Below, piece after piece: positions 17,476 to 26,925 of a stretch of 64,000 nucleotides of DNA. The position numbers were made by a program, and so were the translations under genes. Below the pieces are notes generated by a model that was not told where the DNA came from, did not search any database, and worked only from the letters and a program-made list of their open reading frames with translations. Each line of letters opens with the position of its first letter. The first letter of the stretch is position 1. Location: the NCBI GenBank assembly GCA_000648925.1, contig JFHF01000017.1, positions 1 through 64,000 on the forward strand. The letters are read 5' to 3'. Origin of the DNA: Caballeronia jiangsuensis. Lineage in GTDB: Bacteria > Pseudomonadota > Gammaproteobacteria > Burkholderiales > Burkholderiaceae.

Positions 17476-20409
17476 TCAAACCTTCGGCACACCTTCCTCA
17501 ACGAGCAAAGCCACCGGCATCGCCGCCAGAGCATCGCGCAAAAACAGCCTCTCACCTTCGGCCTTGGGCGCATTAGGACTGAGCCAGTCGAACAACGCAC
17601 GCGAATGAAGCGCCTCGGGCAGCACGACCGAAGTATCCCCCCAACGCTCCGGCCCAACGATCGGCACGTCACATCCCGCGCCCAACAACGGCGCCGCAAG
17701 CCGCGTAGCAATCACGATCGCATACGCGCTCCCCGCATGCCGCGCATACGCAATCACCCGCCCCGCATGTTCGCCCTGCACATCGAGCGCCACATACTCG
17801 CCCTGAGCGAACAACGACTCGCAATGCTTGCGCAAAGCCAAAGCCCGCCTCACGAGCGACAGTTTCACGCGCCCGTCGCGCCAGTTCGCCAACTGTTCCG
17901 AAGGCGGTCCTTTCTCTTCGACCTCAGCGAGCCACTGCCGACGCAACTCATAATCGACAGGCCGGCGATTATCCGGGTCCACAAGACTGAAGTCCCACAA
18001 CTCCGTGCCCTGATAAAGATCCGGCACACCCGGCGATGTCAGTCGCAAAAGCGTCTGCTGAAAACTGTTGATCGCACCGAGCGGTCCGATGCGCGCGACG
18101 AACGCCGACAACTCCTGCAGAAAGCCATTGCGCCGCTGCGGCGCGACGATATCGAAGAGAAAGTCCTTGCACGCATTCTCATACGCTTCATCGGGGGCGA
18201 ACCAGCTCGTGCGCAACTTCGCCTCGCGCAGCGACTTCAGTTGCCATCCCGCGACACGCTCCGCGAGCGCGTGAACGCCTGCCTCGTCGTCGGGCTCGAG
18301 CGTCATCGGCCAGCAGCCGACGAGCGTCTGATACAGCATCGCCTCCGCAGCCGGTCCCGGCGCCCAGTCATTGACATCGCTCGTCTCGCCGTGTCCGCCG
18401 CTCGGGCCGCGTCGCAACGGCGTGTTCAACGTGGACCATTGCCGAAGTGTCGCGGCCCATTCATCGGGAATCTCGCTCAATGCCGCGATGCGCGCGCGCA
18501 CATCCTCGCCGCGCTTGTGATCGTGCGTCGCCGTGCAGAGCATCGCGTGCGGAAACGCATCGAAACGTTCGCGATTGCCCGCGTGAAACGCATCGACGGA
18601 CAACGCAAACTCGCCCGGATCCGCGCCGACTTCATTGCGCGAAATGAGGCGTCCATAGCGATAACACGCCGTATCCTCGACGGCCTTCGCCGCCACCGGC
18701 GATGTCAGTTGCGAGAACAGCGTCTGCGCCGCGCGACGCTGCGAGCCGCTCGAAGACGGCGGCGTCTGAGCCGCCGGCGCCTGATTGCGGTCGCGCTCGC
18801 GATTGCGCTCCGCAGCGCGATCGCGTCCGCGGTCCGGACGTTCGTTGCGCTCCGGCTGCGGCGGCAATTCGTCGGGCAGCTTGCCGCCGAGCCATTGCGC
18901 GACCTGATCGAGCACGACATGATCCGCGCGCGCAAGCACGGCGCGCGCAGCTTCGAGCGCCTGCGAGAAGAAGTGTTCGTCCTCGGGGCTGCGCACGCCG
19001 CTCACGGGATAAATGCGATAAACCGGAAACTGCACGACGAGTTCCGCGACCGCGCGCCTGATCGACGTGAACGTGAAATCCCGCGTCGTATGCGCATCCC
19101 GCGCGATGCGATGCAACGCGCGCGTCACGCGATCCAGTTCGGCCGACAGATTCTCCGCGAGTATCTTGCGGCGCGCGGCGAGCGCTTCGTCAGCGAAGCA
19201 CGCGCTCTTGCCCGTGACCTCGGCCCACAGCGCGGCGAGCGGCTCTGCACCCGCCGGATCGTGCAGCAGCGCGCCGACATCGTTCATGAAGTCGTAGCCG
19301 GTCGTTCCATCGACCTGCCACTCGCGGCGCAACGGCTCGCCGCGCGCGAGTATCTTCTCGACGACGAAATACGTGTGGCCATTGCCGTGTCGCAATGCCT
19401 CGGGCCGCTGCGCCGACAGCTCTTCCAGCCGCGTTCGCAGGCGCTGGCAATACTCGCGCGGCTCGGCGAGACCATCGACGTGATCGACTCGCACGCCATC
19501 GATCAGACCTTCGGTGAAGAGCCTGAAAATCAGCGCATGCGATGCCTCGAACACCTCGGGCCGCTCGACGCGCACGCCGCCCAGCGTGCTCACGTCGAAG
19601 AAGCGCCGCCAGTTCACTTCGTCGGCGGCGGTGCGCCACCATGCCAGCCGGTAATGCTGCCGCTCCAGCAGCCGATGCAGCCGATCGCGGCCCGCGGGCG
19701 TGTCGGGCGCGTGCGCGGCGAGGATCGCCTCGATCGCGGCACGACCGCCCTCGGTCTGCGCGATGGTGACGAGCGCGGTGCGCGCATCGGCGGCGCGCGG
19801 CTGATCGGTTGGCTGCGTCGTCAGGCCGACGAAGCGTTGCGCAAGCTCCGGCGCTTCCTGAAACACGGCGGGGTAATCGACCGGGCAAACCGGAAACACG
19901 TTCGAGTAATACTCGATGACGAAACGCCCTTCGTCCGCCCGATACGCGAGCCGGATCTTGCCGTTCTGCAACTCGTCGCCGTAGGCGCCGCCGAGAAACG
20001 GCGCGAGCACCTTGCCGCGCAACGCGGGATCGGGCGAATGCCAGTCGACGTCGAAGAAGCGCGCGTGCGCGGCGTGCCGGCCCCATTCGAGAATGTCCTG
20101 CCACCACGCGTTTTCCGATCCGCCGACGCCCATGTGATTCGGCACGATATCGACGATGAGGCCCATCTCGTGCGCGCGCAGCTTCTCGACGAAGCGCCGC
20201 AAACCGTCTTCGCCGCCCAGTTCGGGATTGACCGACGTGTAGTCCACGACGTCATAGCCGTGCGTGGAGCCGGCGGTCGCGGTCGTGATCGGCGACACGT
20301 AGGCGTGACTCACGCCGAGCCGCGCGAAGTAGTCCACTTGCGCGGCGGCATCGTCGAAAGTGAAGCCCTTGTGAAGCTGAAGCCTGAGCGTGGAACGCGG
20401 TACGGTCAT
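17476..20409 (-). CDS. treY: Malto-oligosyltrehalose synthase
   Basis: A 977-residue GH13 intramolecular transglucosidase that converts the reducing-end alpha-1,4 bond of maltodextrin into an alpha,alpha-1,1 (trehalose) bond. Family marks: N-terminal STLRLQLHKGFTFDDAA, DIVPNHMGVGG, the nucleophile region DGVRVDHVDGLAEP (about residue 308), acid FVVEKIL (about 350) and ATHDHKRGEDVRAR (about 628). Residues about 512-556 are an unusual charged, low-complexity insert rich in Arg, Glu, Asn, Pro and Ser. Its ATG overlaps the malQ stop (ATGA), indicating translational coupling. It is the last gene of glgX-treZ-malQ-treY. Confidence 0.97.
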   Translation of the reverse strand: MTVPRSTLRLQLHKGFTFDDAAAQVDYFARLGVSHAYVSPITTATAGSTHGYDVVDYTSVNPELGGEDGLRRFVEKLRAHEMGLIVDIVPNHMGVGGSENAWWQDILEWGRHAAHARFFDVDWHSPDPALRGKVLAPFLGGAYGDELQNGKIRLAYRADEGRFVIEYYSNVFPVCPVDYPAVFQEAPELAQRFVGLTTQPTDQPRAADARTALVTIAQTEGGRAAIEAILAAHAPDTPAGRDRLHRLLERQHYRLAWWRTAADEVNWRRFFDVSTLGGVRVERPEVFEASHALIFRLFTEGLIDGVRVDHVDGLAEPREYCQRLRTRLEELSAQRPEALRHGNGHTYFVVEKILARGEPLRREWQVDGTTGYDFMNDVGALLHDPAGAEPLAALWAEVTGKSACFADEALAARRKILAENLSAELDRVTRALHRIARDAHTTRDFTFTSIRRAVAELVVQFPVYRIYPVSGVRSPEDEHFFSQALEAARAVLARADHVVLDQVAQWLGGKLPDELPPQPERNERPDRGRDRAAERNRERDRNQAPAAQTPPSSSGSQRRAAQTLFSQLTSPVAAKAVEDTACYRYGRLISRNEVGADPGEFALSVDAFHAGNRERFDAFPHAMLCTATHDHKRGEDVRARIAALSEIPDEWAATLRQWSTLNTPLRRGPSGGHGETSDVNDWAPGPAAEAMLYQTLVGCWPMTLEPDDEAGVHALAERVAGWQLKSLREAKLRTSWFAPDEAYENACKDFLFDIVAPQRRNGFLQELSAFVARIGPLGAINSFQQTLLRLTSPGVPDLYQGTELWDFSLVDPDNRRPVDYELRRQWLAEVEEKGPPSEQLANWRDGRVKLSLVRRALALRKHCESLFAQGEYVALDVQGEHAGRVIAYARHAGSAYAIVIATRLAAPLLGAGCDVPIVGPERWGDTSVVLPEALHSRALFDWLSPNAPKAEGERLFLRDALAAMPVALLVEEGVPKV

Positions 20410-22622
20410 GGTGATTCGGGTTTCGATGTGTGTTCGTTCGGTTGCACGGAGCGCTTGCGCGCGGTGTCGACGGCGAGCAGGCGGTCCGAAAATGCATCGT
20501 CGAGAAACAGCTCGTCGACGGGCAGGGCGAGCCGCCTGCGCCAGTTCGGATGCTCGTCGATCGAGCCCGGCAGGTTCGGCTGCTCCGCCAGTGCAAGCAG
20601 GTCTTCGAGCGGATACGTGACGAGCGGCGCGGGCGTCGCGGCGACGAAGGCGAGCGCTTCATCGACGGGCGCATTGTCGATGTCGGGCGCATCCACGTCG
20701 CCGGGTGCGATGCCCGCATCCTGGAACGCGCGCCACAAAAGTTCGCGATCGCCGCCGCGCTCCTCCAGCGCCACTTCGACGGCATCGCGGCCATCCGCGC
20801 GCGCCATCGTCTGGCCGATCTTCGAGCGCCACACGATGTCCTCGCCGCGCCACCATCCGGTGACGGTCGGCAGGTCGTGCGTCGTCGTCGTCGCGGTGAC
20901 GCCGCTGTCCCATTCGCGCGGCGGCTTGAAGCCCGGGCCGTCCACTTCGCGTTCGAACCACAGTACGCGAATGCCCAGCAAGCCGTGCTCCTGCAAGCGC
21001 TCCGTAAAGCCGGGCGGCACGGTGCCGAGATCTTCGCCGACCACGATCGCGCGATGCCGCCACGATTCCAGCGCGATGAGCCGCAGCATGTCCTCCAGCG
21101 GATAGCGCAGATACGCGCCGTCCTTCGCGCTTTCGCCTTCGGGCACGAGCCAGAGCCTGCGCAAGCCGAGAATATGATCGATGCGGATGCCGCCCGCGCG
21201 CGCGAACGCACAGCGCAGCATGTCGATGAAGGCCGCGAAGCCCTGCGTGCGCATCGCGCGCGGCGAGAAGGTCGTGAGTCCCCACGACTGCCCCGCCTGA
21301 TTGAAGAGATCGGGCGGCGCGCCGACGGACACGCCCGTGAGCATCTCCTCGCGATACGACCACGCGTGACTGCCCGCGCTGTCGCAACCGACCGCGAGGT
21401 CCGCGACGAGGCCCACGGCCATGCCCGCGTCGCGTGCGGCGTGCTGCGCGTGCATGAGTCCCTTCGCGGCGAGCCATTGCGTGAAGAGATAGAAATCGAC
21501 TTCGCGCCGGTTGGCGTTCGCGAATTCCGCCACTTCGGCGCTGCGCGGATCGCGCAAGGCTTCGGGCCAGTTGCGCCAGTGGCCTTCGCCGTTCGCGGCG
21601 ATCTGCGCGGCCTGCAGCGCTTCGAAGCGCGCATGATCTTCGAGCGGGCGGCCGCCTTTATCGACGAAATCGGCGAAGTCCTTCGCGAAGGGCGAATCGC
21701 GGTCTTCGGAGAAGGTATCGAAGAGCGCGCGCAGGATCGCGAGCCGCGCCTTCGATGCGCGCGGCCAGTCGATCAGCGCAAGCCCTTCGAGTTCGGCGAG
21801 CTGTTGCGCCACGCCCGCTTTCTCGATCGCCGCACGCGCGGCGGGCGCGCCGAGCACGGCGGCGGGATCGACATGAGCGATGTTGAGAAAGAGCCGCGAC
21901 GACGGCGAATACGGGCTGAACTTGTCCGGCTCGGCGCTGAACATCGCGTGCATCGGGCTGATCGCGACCGCATGTCCGCCGCGCTTCGCGGTCTGCGTCG
22001 CGAGCGACGCCAGCGCCGTGAAATCGCCGATGCCGCCATCGCCGCTGCGCCGCAAGCCGTACACCTGCGCGGCGACGCCCCAGAGCGGCGGCGCGTGAGT
22101 CGAGTTCGCCGCGTCTTCGTCGAGCGTGCGCCAGGCATCGTCGATCGTGTAGCAGCGCGCGGGCGCGACCGCGAGCGTCGTGTGATGGTCGTTGATGACG
22201 AGCGTGTGATAGCCCGGCTCCGCGATCGGCGAGAGCAGCGCGATCTCGCCCTTGGGCGACGTGAAACGCCCGTCGATGACCGCGCCGCTTTCCAGTTCGA
22301 TGCGATAGCGCGCCCCCGACTTCGCCGCCGACACCGGCAGCGCGATGCCGCGATCCACTTCGGCGGTGATGAGCGGCGGCAGCTTGCGCCCGCTCATCTC
22401 GGCATCGACGGCGGCCATGCTCTGCCTGATCTGCGTGGCGTTGCCGCACGGCAGGCCGAGTTTTTCGAGCAGGCTGCGCAGCGTCGTCTCCGGCACGCGC
22501 TGCATGATCTTGTGCGCGTCCTTCCATTCGATCTCGAAGCCCGCGCGTTCCGCGAGCGCTTCGATGCTGCTCACGGGGCGCGCAGCCTTCGTGTCGTTCG
22601 GGTTGCTGGCGGCGGCGCTCAC
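20406..22622 (-). CDS. malQ: 4-alpha-glucanotransferase (amylomaltase)
   Basis: A 738-residue GH77 enzyme that moves maltodextrin segments between alpha-1,4-glucans. I choose the GTG at 22622, which overlaps the treZ stop (GTGA) and has AAGG just upstream; a longer frame would run deep into treZ. An N-terminal ~130-residue extension domain (SSIEALAERAGFEIEW) precedes the barrel, as in E. coli MalQ. Catalytic segments are GIRIDHILGLRRLW (nucleophile Asp), VVGEDLGTVPPGF (acid Glu) and TTHDLPTVTGWWRGED (third Asp). It reshapes chains released by GlgX so that TreY/TreZ can use them. Coupled at both ends to its neighbours. Confidence 0.96.
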   Translation of the reverse strand: MSAAASNPNDTKAARPVSSIEALAERAGFEIEWKDAHKIMQRVPETTLRSLLEKLGLPCGNATQIRQSMAAVDAEMSGRKLPPLITAEVDRGIALPVSAAKSGARYRIELESGAVIDGRFTSPKGEIALLSPIAEPGYHTLVINDHHTTLAVAPARCYTIDDAWRTLDEDAANSTHAPPLWGVAAQVYGLRRSGDGGIGDFTALASLATQTAKRGGHAVAISPMHAMFSAEPDKFSPYSPSSRLFLNIAHVDPAAVLGAPAARAAIEKAGVAQQLAELEGLALIDWPRASKARLAILRALFDTFSEDRDSPFAKDFADFVDKGGRPLEDHARFEALQAAQIAANGEGHWRNWPEALRDPRSAEVAEFANANRREVDFYLFTQWLAAKGLMHAQHAARDAGMAVGLVADLAVGCDSAGSHAWSYREEMLTGVSVGAPPDLFNQAGQSWGLTTFSPRAMRTQGFAAFIDMLRCAFARAGGIRIDHILGLRRLWLVPEGESAKDGAYLRYPLEDMLRLIALESWRHRAIVVGEDLGTVPPGFTERLQEHGLLGIRVLWFEREVDGPGFKPPREWDSGVTATTTTHDLPTVTGWWRGEDIVWRSKIGQTMARADGRDAVEVALEERGGDRELLWRAFQDAGIAPGDVDAPDIDNAPVDEALAFVAATPAPLVTYPLEDLLALAEQPNLPGSIDEHPNWRRRLALPVDELFLDDAFSDRLLAVDTARKRSVQPNEHTSKPESP

Positions 22623-24517
22623 GAGACCTTCCCTTCGGCCGATGCCGGTTCGAAGCGGCGCGCGTCGTGCGCGATCGCGTATTCGTTCACCTCGCCGGTG
22701 AGCCATGCGAGGAACGTGCGGCCGCCGAGCTCGCCGTCACGTGCGCGATCCTGCGCGCGCGCCGGCGTCTCGAAGATGAGCTTGCCAGGCGGCTGCTCCT
22801 TCAACGCGATGGCGTTTTCCCCGAGATTCAGCGCGACGCTCAGCGTCTCGCCGTCGCCGAGCTTCCAGCGCGCGACGAGCGCCTTGTCGCCGAGCACATC
22901 CGCTCCGAGCGATTTCGCGCCCTTCAGACGCGGCGTGACGAGCTTCGCGCGCACCGTGAGCGCCGAGCGATAGAAGTGCAGCCATTCGAGCCGGTCCGCT
23001 TCGTCCTGTTTGTCCGACAGCTTCGGCGACGACATCTCGAAGGTCTTCGCGTCGTTCGGATCGGGAATCAGCGCGCGACGCTTTTCATCCGTGAACGCGG
23101 AGAACTTCGCGAACTCCTTGCGGCGGCCTTCGCGCACCGCGTCGGCGAGCTGATCGTGATAGTCCGTGAAGAACAGGAACGGCTGCTTCGAGCCGTACTG
23201 CTCCTCCATGAAGAGCAGCGGAATCTGCGGCGACAGCAACAGAAGGCCCGTCGCGGCGAAGAGCGATTCATCGTCGGTCAGCGAGCGCAGGCGATCGCCC
23301 ATCGCGCGGTTGCCGATCTGATCGTGGTTTTGCAGGAACATCACGAAGCGCGTCGGCGGCAGATGCGCGCTCGTTTCGCCGCGCGGTTTGCCGTCGTGTA
23401 TCGGCGACGGATCGCCCTGATACGCGAATCCTTCCGTCAGCACGCGCGCAAGTTTCTCGATCGGCTTGTCGCAATACGCGCCGTAGTAGCTCTCGTCTTC
23501 GCCCGTCAGCAACACGTGCAGCGTGTTGTGCGCGTCGTCGTTCCATTGCGCGTCGAAATGCGTTTCCAGCAGATTCGCGGTGTTGTGCTCGTTCTCCAGC
23601 ACGAGATGCACATGACGGCTCGCCTCGACCGAACTGCGCACGCGTTGCGCGAGCTCGCGCAGCCATTCGTCGTCGTTGATCGCGTGCACCGCATCGAGGC
23701 GCAGGCCATCGAAACGGTATTCGTTGAGCCAATACAGGGCATTGTCGAAGAAGAGATCGCGCACTTGCGGGCGCTCGAAATCGATCGCCGGACCCCACGG
23801 CGTATGCACGCCTTCGCGGAAGAAGGTTTTCGCATACGCGTTCAGATAGTTGCCGTCGGGGCCGAAGTGGTTGTAGACCACATCGAGAAAGACCATCAGG
23901 CCGAGACCGTGCGCGGTATCGACGAGCTTTTTCAAATCTTCGGGACGGCCGTATGCCGAGTCGGGCGCGTAGGGCAGCACGCCGTCGTAACCCCAATTGC
24001 GCGTGCCGGAGAAATCGTTGAGCGGCATCAGTTCGATGGCCGTCACGCCGAGTTGCGCCAGCTCGGGCAGCCGCGCGGTGACGCCCGCGAAACCGCCCAT
24101 CGCGCCGACATGCAGTTCGTACAGCACGGTTTCTTCCCACGGCCTGCCGTGCCAGTTCGTGTGCGTCCAGCGATACGCGCGCGGATCGACGACTTCGCTC
24201 GGACCGTGCACGTCCTGCGGCTGAAAACGCGAAGCGGGGTCGGGCACGGCGAGATTTTCGTCGAGCCGATAGCGATAGAGCGTACCCGCGCCGCCGTCGG
24301 CTTCGGCTTCGAACCAGCCGTCGCCGGTCGCCTGCATGTCGACGAGTTCGGGCGTGCCGCCCGCGCGCTGGATTTCCACTTGCACGGCATCGCGCGATGG
24401 CGCCCAGAAACGAAAGCGCGTGCGCGGATTCTCGCGCACTGCGCCCGTCAGATGAGCGCCGAAAGGAAGGCAATACGCATGATGATGCTTGTGCGGATCG
24501 ATCGGACGTTCGGACAT
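22619..24517 (-). CDS. treZ: Malto-oligosyltrehalose trehalohydrolase
   Basis: A 632-residue GH13 enzyme that cuts trehalose from maltooligosyltrehalose made by TreY. I choose the ATG at 24517 (MSERPIDPHKHHH), which has AGGA seven bases upstream; a frame 26 codons longer is not supported. An N-terminal CBM48/E-set domain (FRFWAPSRDAVQVEI) precedes the barrel. Catalytic segments are [12 protein letters not shown] (Asp nucleophile), HLVLENEHNTA (Glu acid/base) and FLQNHDQIGNRAMG (third Asp). The glgX stop is 37 bp upstream and its own stop overlaps the malQ start. Length and motifs are typical. Confidence 0.96.
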   Translation of the reverse strand: MSERPIDPHKHHHAYCLPFGAHLTGAVRENPRTRFRFWAPSRDAVQVEIQRAGGTPELVDMQATGDGWFEAEADGGAGTLYRYRLDENLAVPDPASRFQPQDVHGPSEVVDPRAYRWTHTNWHGRPWEETVLYELHVGAMGGFAGVTARLPELAQLGVTAIELMPLNDFSGTRNWGYDGVLPYAPDSAYGRPEDLKKLVDTAHGLGLMVFLDVVYNHFGPDGNYLNAYAKTFFREGVHTPWGPAIDFERPQVRDLFFDNALYWLNEYRFDGLRLDAVHAINDDEWLRELAQRVRSSVEASRHVHLVLENEHNTANLLETHFDAQWNDDAHNTLHVLLTGEDESYYGAYCDKPIEKLARVLTEGFAYQGDPSPIHDGKPRGETSAHLPPTRFVMFLQNHDQIGNRAMGDRLRSLTDDESLFAATGLLLLSPQIPLLFMEEQYGSKQPFLFFTDYHDQLADAVREGRRKEFAKFSAFTDEKRRALIPDPNDAKTFEMSSPKLSDKQDEADRLEWLHFYRSALTVRAKLVTPRLKGAKSLGADVLGDKALVARWKLGDGETLSVALNLGENAIALKEQPPGKLIFETPARAQDRARDGELGGRTFLAWLTGEVNEYAIAHDARRFEPASAEGKVS

Positions 24518-24554
24518 GATTTCCTGCCTGTATTGCTGCGATGGACTGCGAGTG

Positions 24555-26780
24555 TCAGTGGGACGAATCGGTTTCAGGCTCACGATGCGACGCAATCGTG
24601 CCGGGATCGGGCGGCAGCGCCGTCAGAAGGCGCGGACCCTGATGCGCGCCCGCCATCCAGACCGCCTGCCAGTCCGCTTCGCCGGTCGGCTCGGCCAGCA
24701 TCACCACGATGCTGTGCGGCGCCAGTTCCACTTCGCTGCCGACAAGCGGCCGCGTCACGGAGTCGGGCTCCGCGCTATCGAGGAGCACGTTCCATTCCAA
24801 GTGCGGCGCGGGCGGCGTGAATACGAGCGCCTGCGACGATGCATTGAACATGATGAGCAGCACATCGATTTCGCCGTCGATGCCCGGGCCGGCACGCCGC
24901 AGCGTGAGCGCGCGGCCTTCGGGGTCCTGCCATGCTTCGATCGCGAGCGCGTTGCCGCGTTCATCGAACCAGCTCACATCGTAGAGTCCCGGCAGCACTT
25001 CGCGGTCGCCGTAGAGGAAGCGCGTTTCGCGCAGCACCGGGTAGTTTTTGCGCAGTGCAATAACTCTTGCGACAAACGCCGTCATCTCGACGCCTTGCGG
25101 ACTCTGCGCCGCGTCCCAGTCGAGCCAGGAAATCTCGTTGTCCTGGCAATAGGCGTTGTTGTTGCCCTGCTGGGTGCGGCCGAATTCGTCGCCGGCGAGC
25201 AGCATCGGCGTGCCGAGCGAGAGCAGTGTCGTCGCGGCCATCGAGCGGGCGAGACGTGCGCGCACTTCGAGGATCGCGGGGTCGTCGGTGGGGCCTTCGA
25301 CGCCCCAGTTCGCGCTGCAGTTTTCGTTGTGGCCGTCGTTGTTGCCTTCCTGATTCGCTTCGTTGTGCTTGTGCGAATAGGCGGTGACATCGGCGAGCGT
25401 GAAGCCGTCATGCGACGCGACGAAATTCACCGACGCCCACGGTTTCCTGAAGCGGCGATTGAAGAGTTCCGCGGAACCGGTGAGGCGCGCGGCGAGATCG
25501 GGGCGCATGCCGGAATCGCCGCGCCAGAAACGTCGCACGCCATCGCGATACTTGTCGTTCCACTCGGCGAATCCCGGCGGATGATTGCCGACCTGATAGC
25601 CGTCCGGCCCGATGTCCCACGGCTCGGAGATGAGCTTGCGCGTGGAGAGCACCGGGTCTTGGCGAACCGCGTCGAAGAAGCCCGAGCCTGGATCGAAGCC
25701 GTGTCCTTCGCGGCCGAGCGTCACGCCGAGATCGAAACGGAAACCGTCGATGTTGAACGCGGTGCACCAGTAGCGCAGCGAATCCATCACCATCTGCAGC
25801 ACGCGCGGATGCGACAGGTTCAGCGTATTGCCGCAACCGGTCTCGTTGATGTAATGGCGTTCGTCGCCGGGAATGAGGCGGTAATAGCTTGCGTTGTCGA
25901 GGCCGCGCCACGAGACGGTGGGCCCGAGTTCGTTGCCTTCGCACGTGTGGTTGTAGACGACGTCGAGAAACACTTCGATGCCCGCCGCGTGCAACTGGCG
26001 CACGGCGATGCGCATTTCGTTCAGACGATGCGTCGAGAGATACGAAGGCTCGGGCGCGAAGAACGCAGCGGTGTTGTAGCCCCAGTAGTTCTTGAGGCTG
26101 CGCTCGACGAGAAAGCGGTCGTTCAGAAACGCGTGCACCGGCAGGAATTCGACGGCGGTGATGCCGAGCTTCTGCAAGTGCTCGATGAACCACGGCGACG
26201 AGAGCGCTGCGAAGGTGCCGCGCTCGTGCTGGCGGATGTCGTTGCGCATCATCGACGTGCCGCGCACGTGCGTTTCGTACACGATGGTTTCGCCCCAGGG
26301 CGTGTCGGGGCGCACGTCGCGCGACCAGTCGAAGGCGTCGTCGGTGACGATGCACTTTGGCATCGCGGGGGCGGAGTCGCGGCGATCCATCGACATGTCG
26401 AGCCGGTTCGAATGCACGCGATAGCCGAAGAGCGCGTCCGACCAGCGCCACGGACCGACGAGCTTTTTGGCGTAGGGGTCGAGCAGCAGCTTGTGCGGAT
26501 TGAAGCGATGCCCCTGTTGCGGCTGATACGGGCCGTGTGCGCGAAAACCGTAGACGGTGCCGGGATGCGCGCCGGGGAGGTAGCCGTGCCAGATTTCATC
26601 GGTGCACTCGGGCAGGTCGAAACGCATCAGTTCCTTGCGGCCGGTGCTGTCGAAGAGACAGACCTCGATGCGGTGCGCATTCGATGAAAATACCGCGAAG
26701 TTGACGCCCAGACCGTCCCAGTTGGCTCCGAGCGGGTAGGGTGCGCCCGGGAGCAACCTGTCGGGGAGTGCATTTGCCAT
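24555..26780 (-). CDS. glgX: Glycogen debranching enzyme (isoamylase type)
   Basis: A 741-residue GH13 enzyme hydrolysing alpha-1,6 branch points of glycogen outer chains. The N-terminal CBM48 domain (LGVNFAVFSSNAHRIEVCLFD) is followed by the barrel with DVVYNHTCEGNELGP, nucleophile FNIDGFRFDLGVTLGR, acid LISEPWDIGPDGYQ and third acid FVASHDGFTLADV. The HNEANQEGNNDGHNEN stretch is characteristic of GlgX. It is the first gene of the glgX-treZ-malQ-treY group. The 145-bp leader upstream is GT-rich and runs into repeat copy C, which separates this group from glgB. Confidence 0.97.
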   Translation of the reverse strand: MANALPDRLLPGAPYPLGANWDGLGVNFAVFSSNAHRIEVCLFDSTGRKELMRFDLPECTDEIWHGYLPGAHPGTVYGFRAHGPYQPQQGHRFNPHKLLLDPYAKKLVGPWRWSDALFGYRVHSNRLDMSMDRRDSAPAMPKCIVTDDAFDWSRDVRPDTPWGETIVYETHVRGTSMMRNDIRQHERGTFAALSSPWFIEHLQKLGITAVEFLPVHAFLNDRFLVERSLKNYWGYNTAAFFAPEPSYLSTHRLNEMRIAVRQLHAAGIEVFLDVVYNHTCEGNELGPTVSWRGLDNASYYRLIPGDERHYINETGCGNTLNLSHPRVLQMVMDSLRYWCTAFNIDGFRFDLGVTLGREGHGFDPGSGFFDAVRQDPVLSTRKLISEPWDIGPDGYQVGNHPPGFAEWNDKYRDGVRRFWRGDSGMRPDLAARLTGSAELFNRRFRKPWASVNFVASHDGFTLADVTAYSHKHNEANQEGNNDGHNENCSANWGVEGPTDDPAILEVRARLARSMAATTLLSLGTPMLLAGDEFGRTQQGNNNAYCQDNEISWLDWDAAQSPQGVEMTAFVARVIALRKNYPVLRETRFLYGDREVLPGLYDVSWFDERGNALAIEAWQDPEGRALTLRRAGPGIDGEIDVLLIMFNASSQALVFTPPAPHLEWNVLLDSAEPDSVTRPLVGSEVELAPHSIVVMLAEPTGEADWQAVWMAGAHQGPRLLTALPPDPGTIASHREPETDSSH

Positions 26781-26925
26781 GTGGGCGGTCCTTTTGTTTT
26801 TTGCCTTTCTTTGGCGGTTCGGTAAGTTTATGCCTTTGTTTCGGGGGCGGTTTTGGGTTGTTGTGGGGTTGTCTGCTGCGCTTGTTTGTCTGTGCGGTAA
26901 CGCGCTTTCGTTTTCTGGCTTGTTG
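26781..26925. other. GT-rich leader between repeat copy C and glgX
   Basis: A 145-bp segment whose plus strand is very rich in G and T (long runs such as CCTTTTGTTTTTTGCC and GGGGGCGGTTTTGGGTTG). Read on the glgX strand it is CA-rich. It should contain the promoter and 5' leader of glgX. Similar TTGGTTTTTTGG-type tracts flank the outer ends of repeat copies A and B. Confidence 0.55.

Noticed and set aside
17416-21105. 1229-codon open frame antisense to treY and malQ
   Set aside because: Composition is dominated by Arg, His and Ala, and the opposite strand has intact GH13 and GH77 catalytic motifs.
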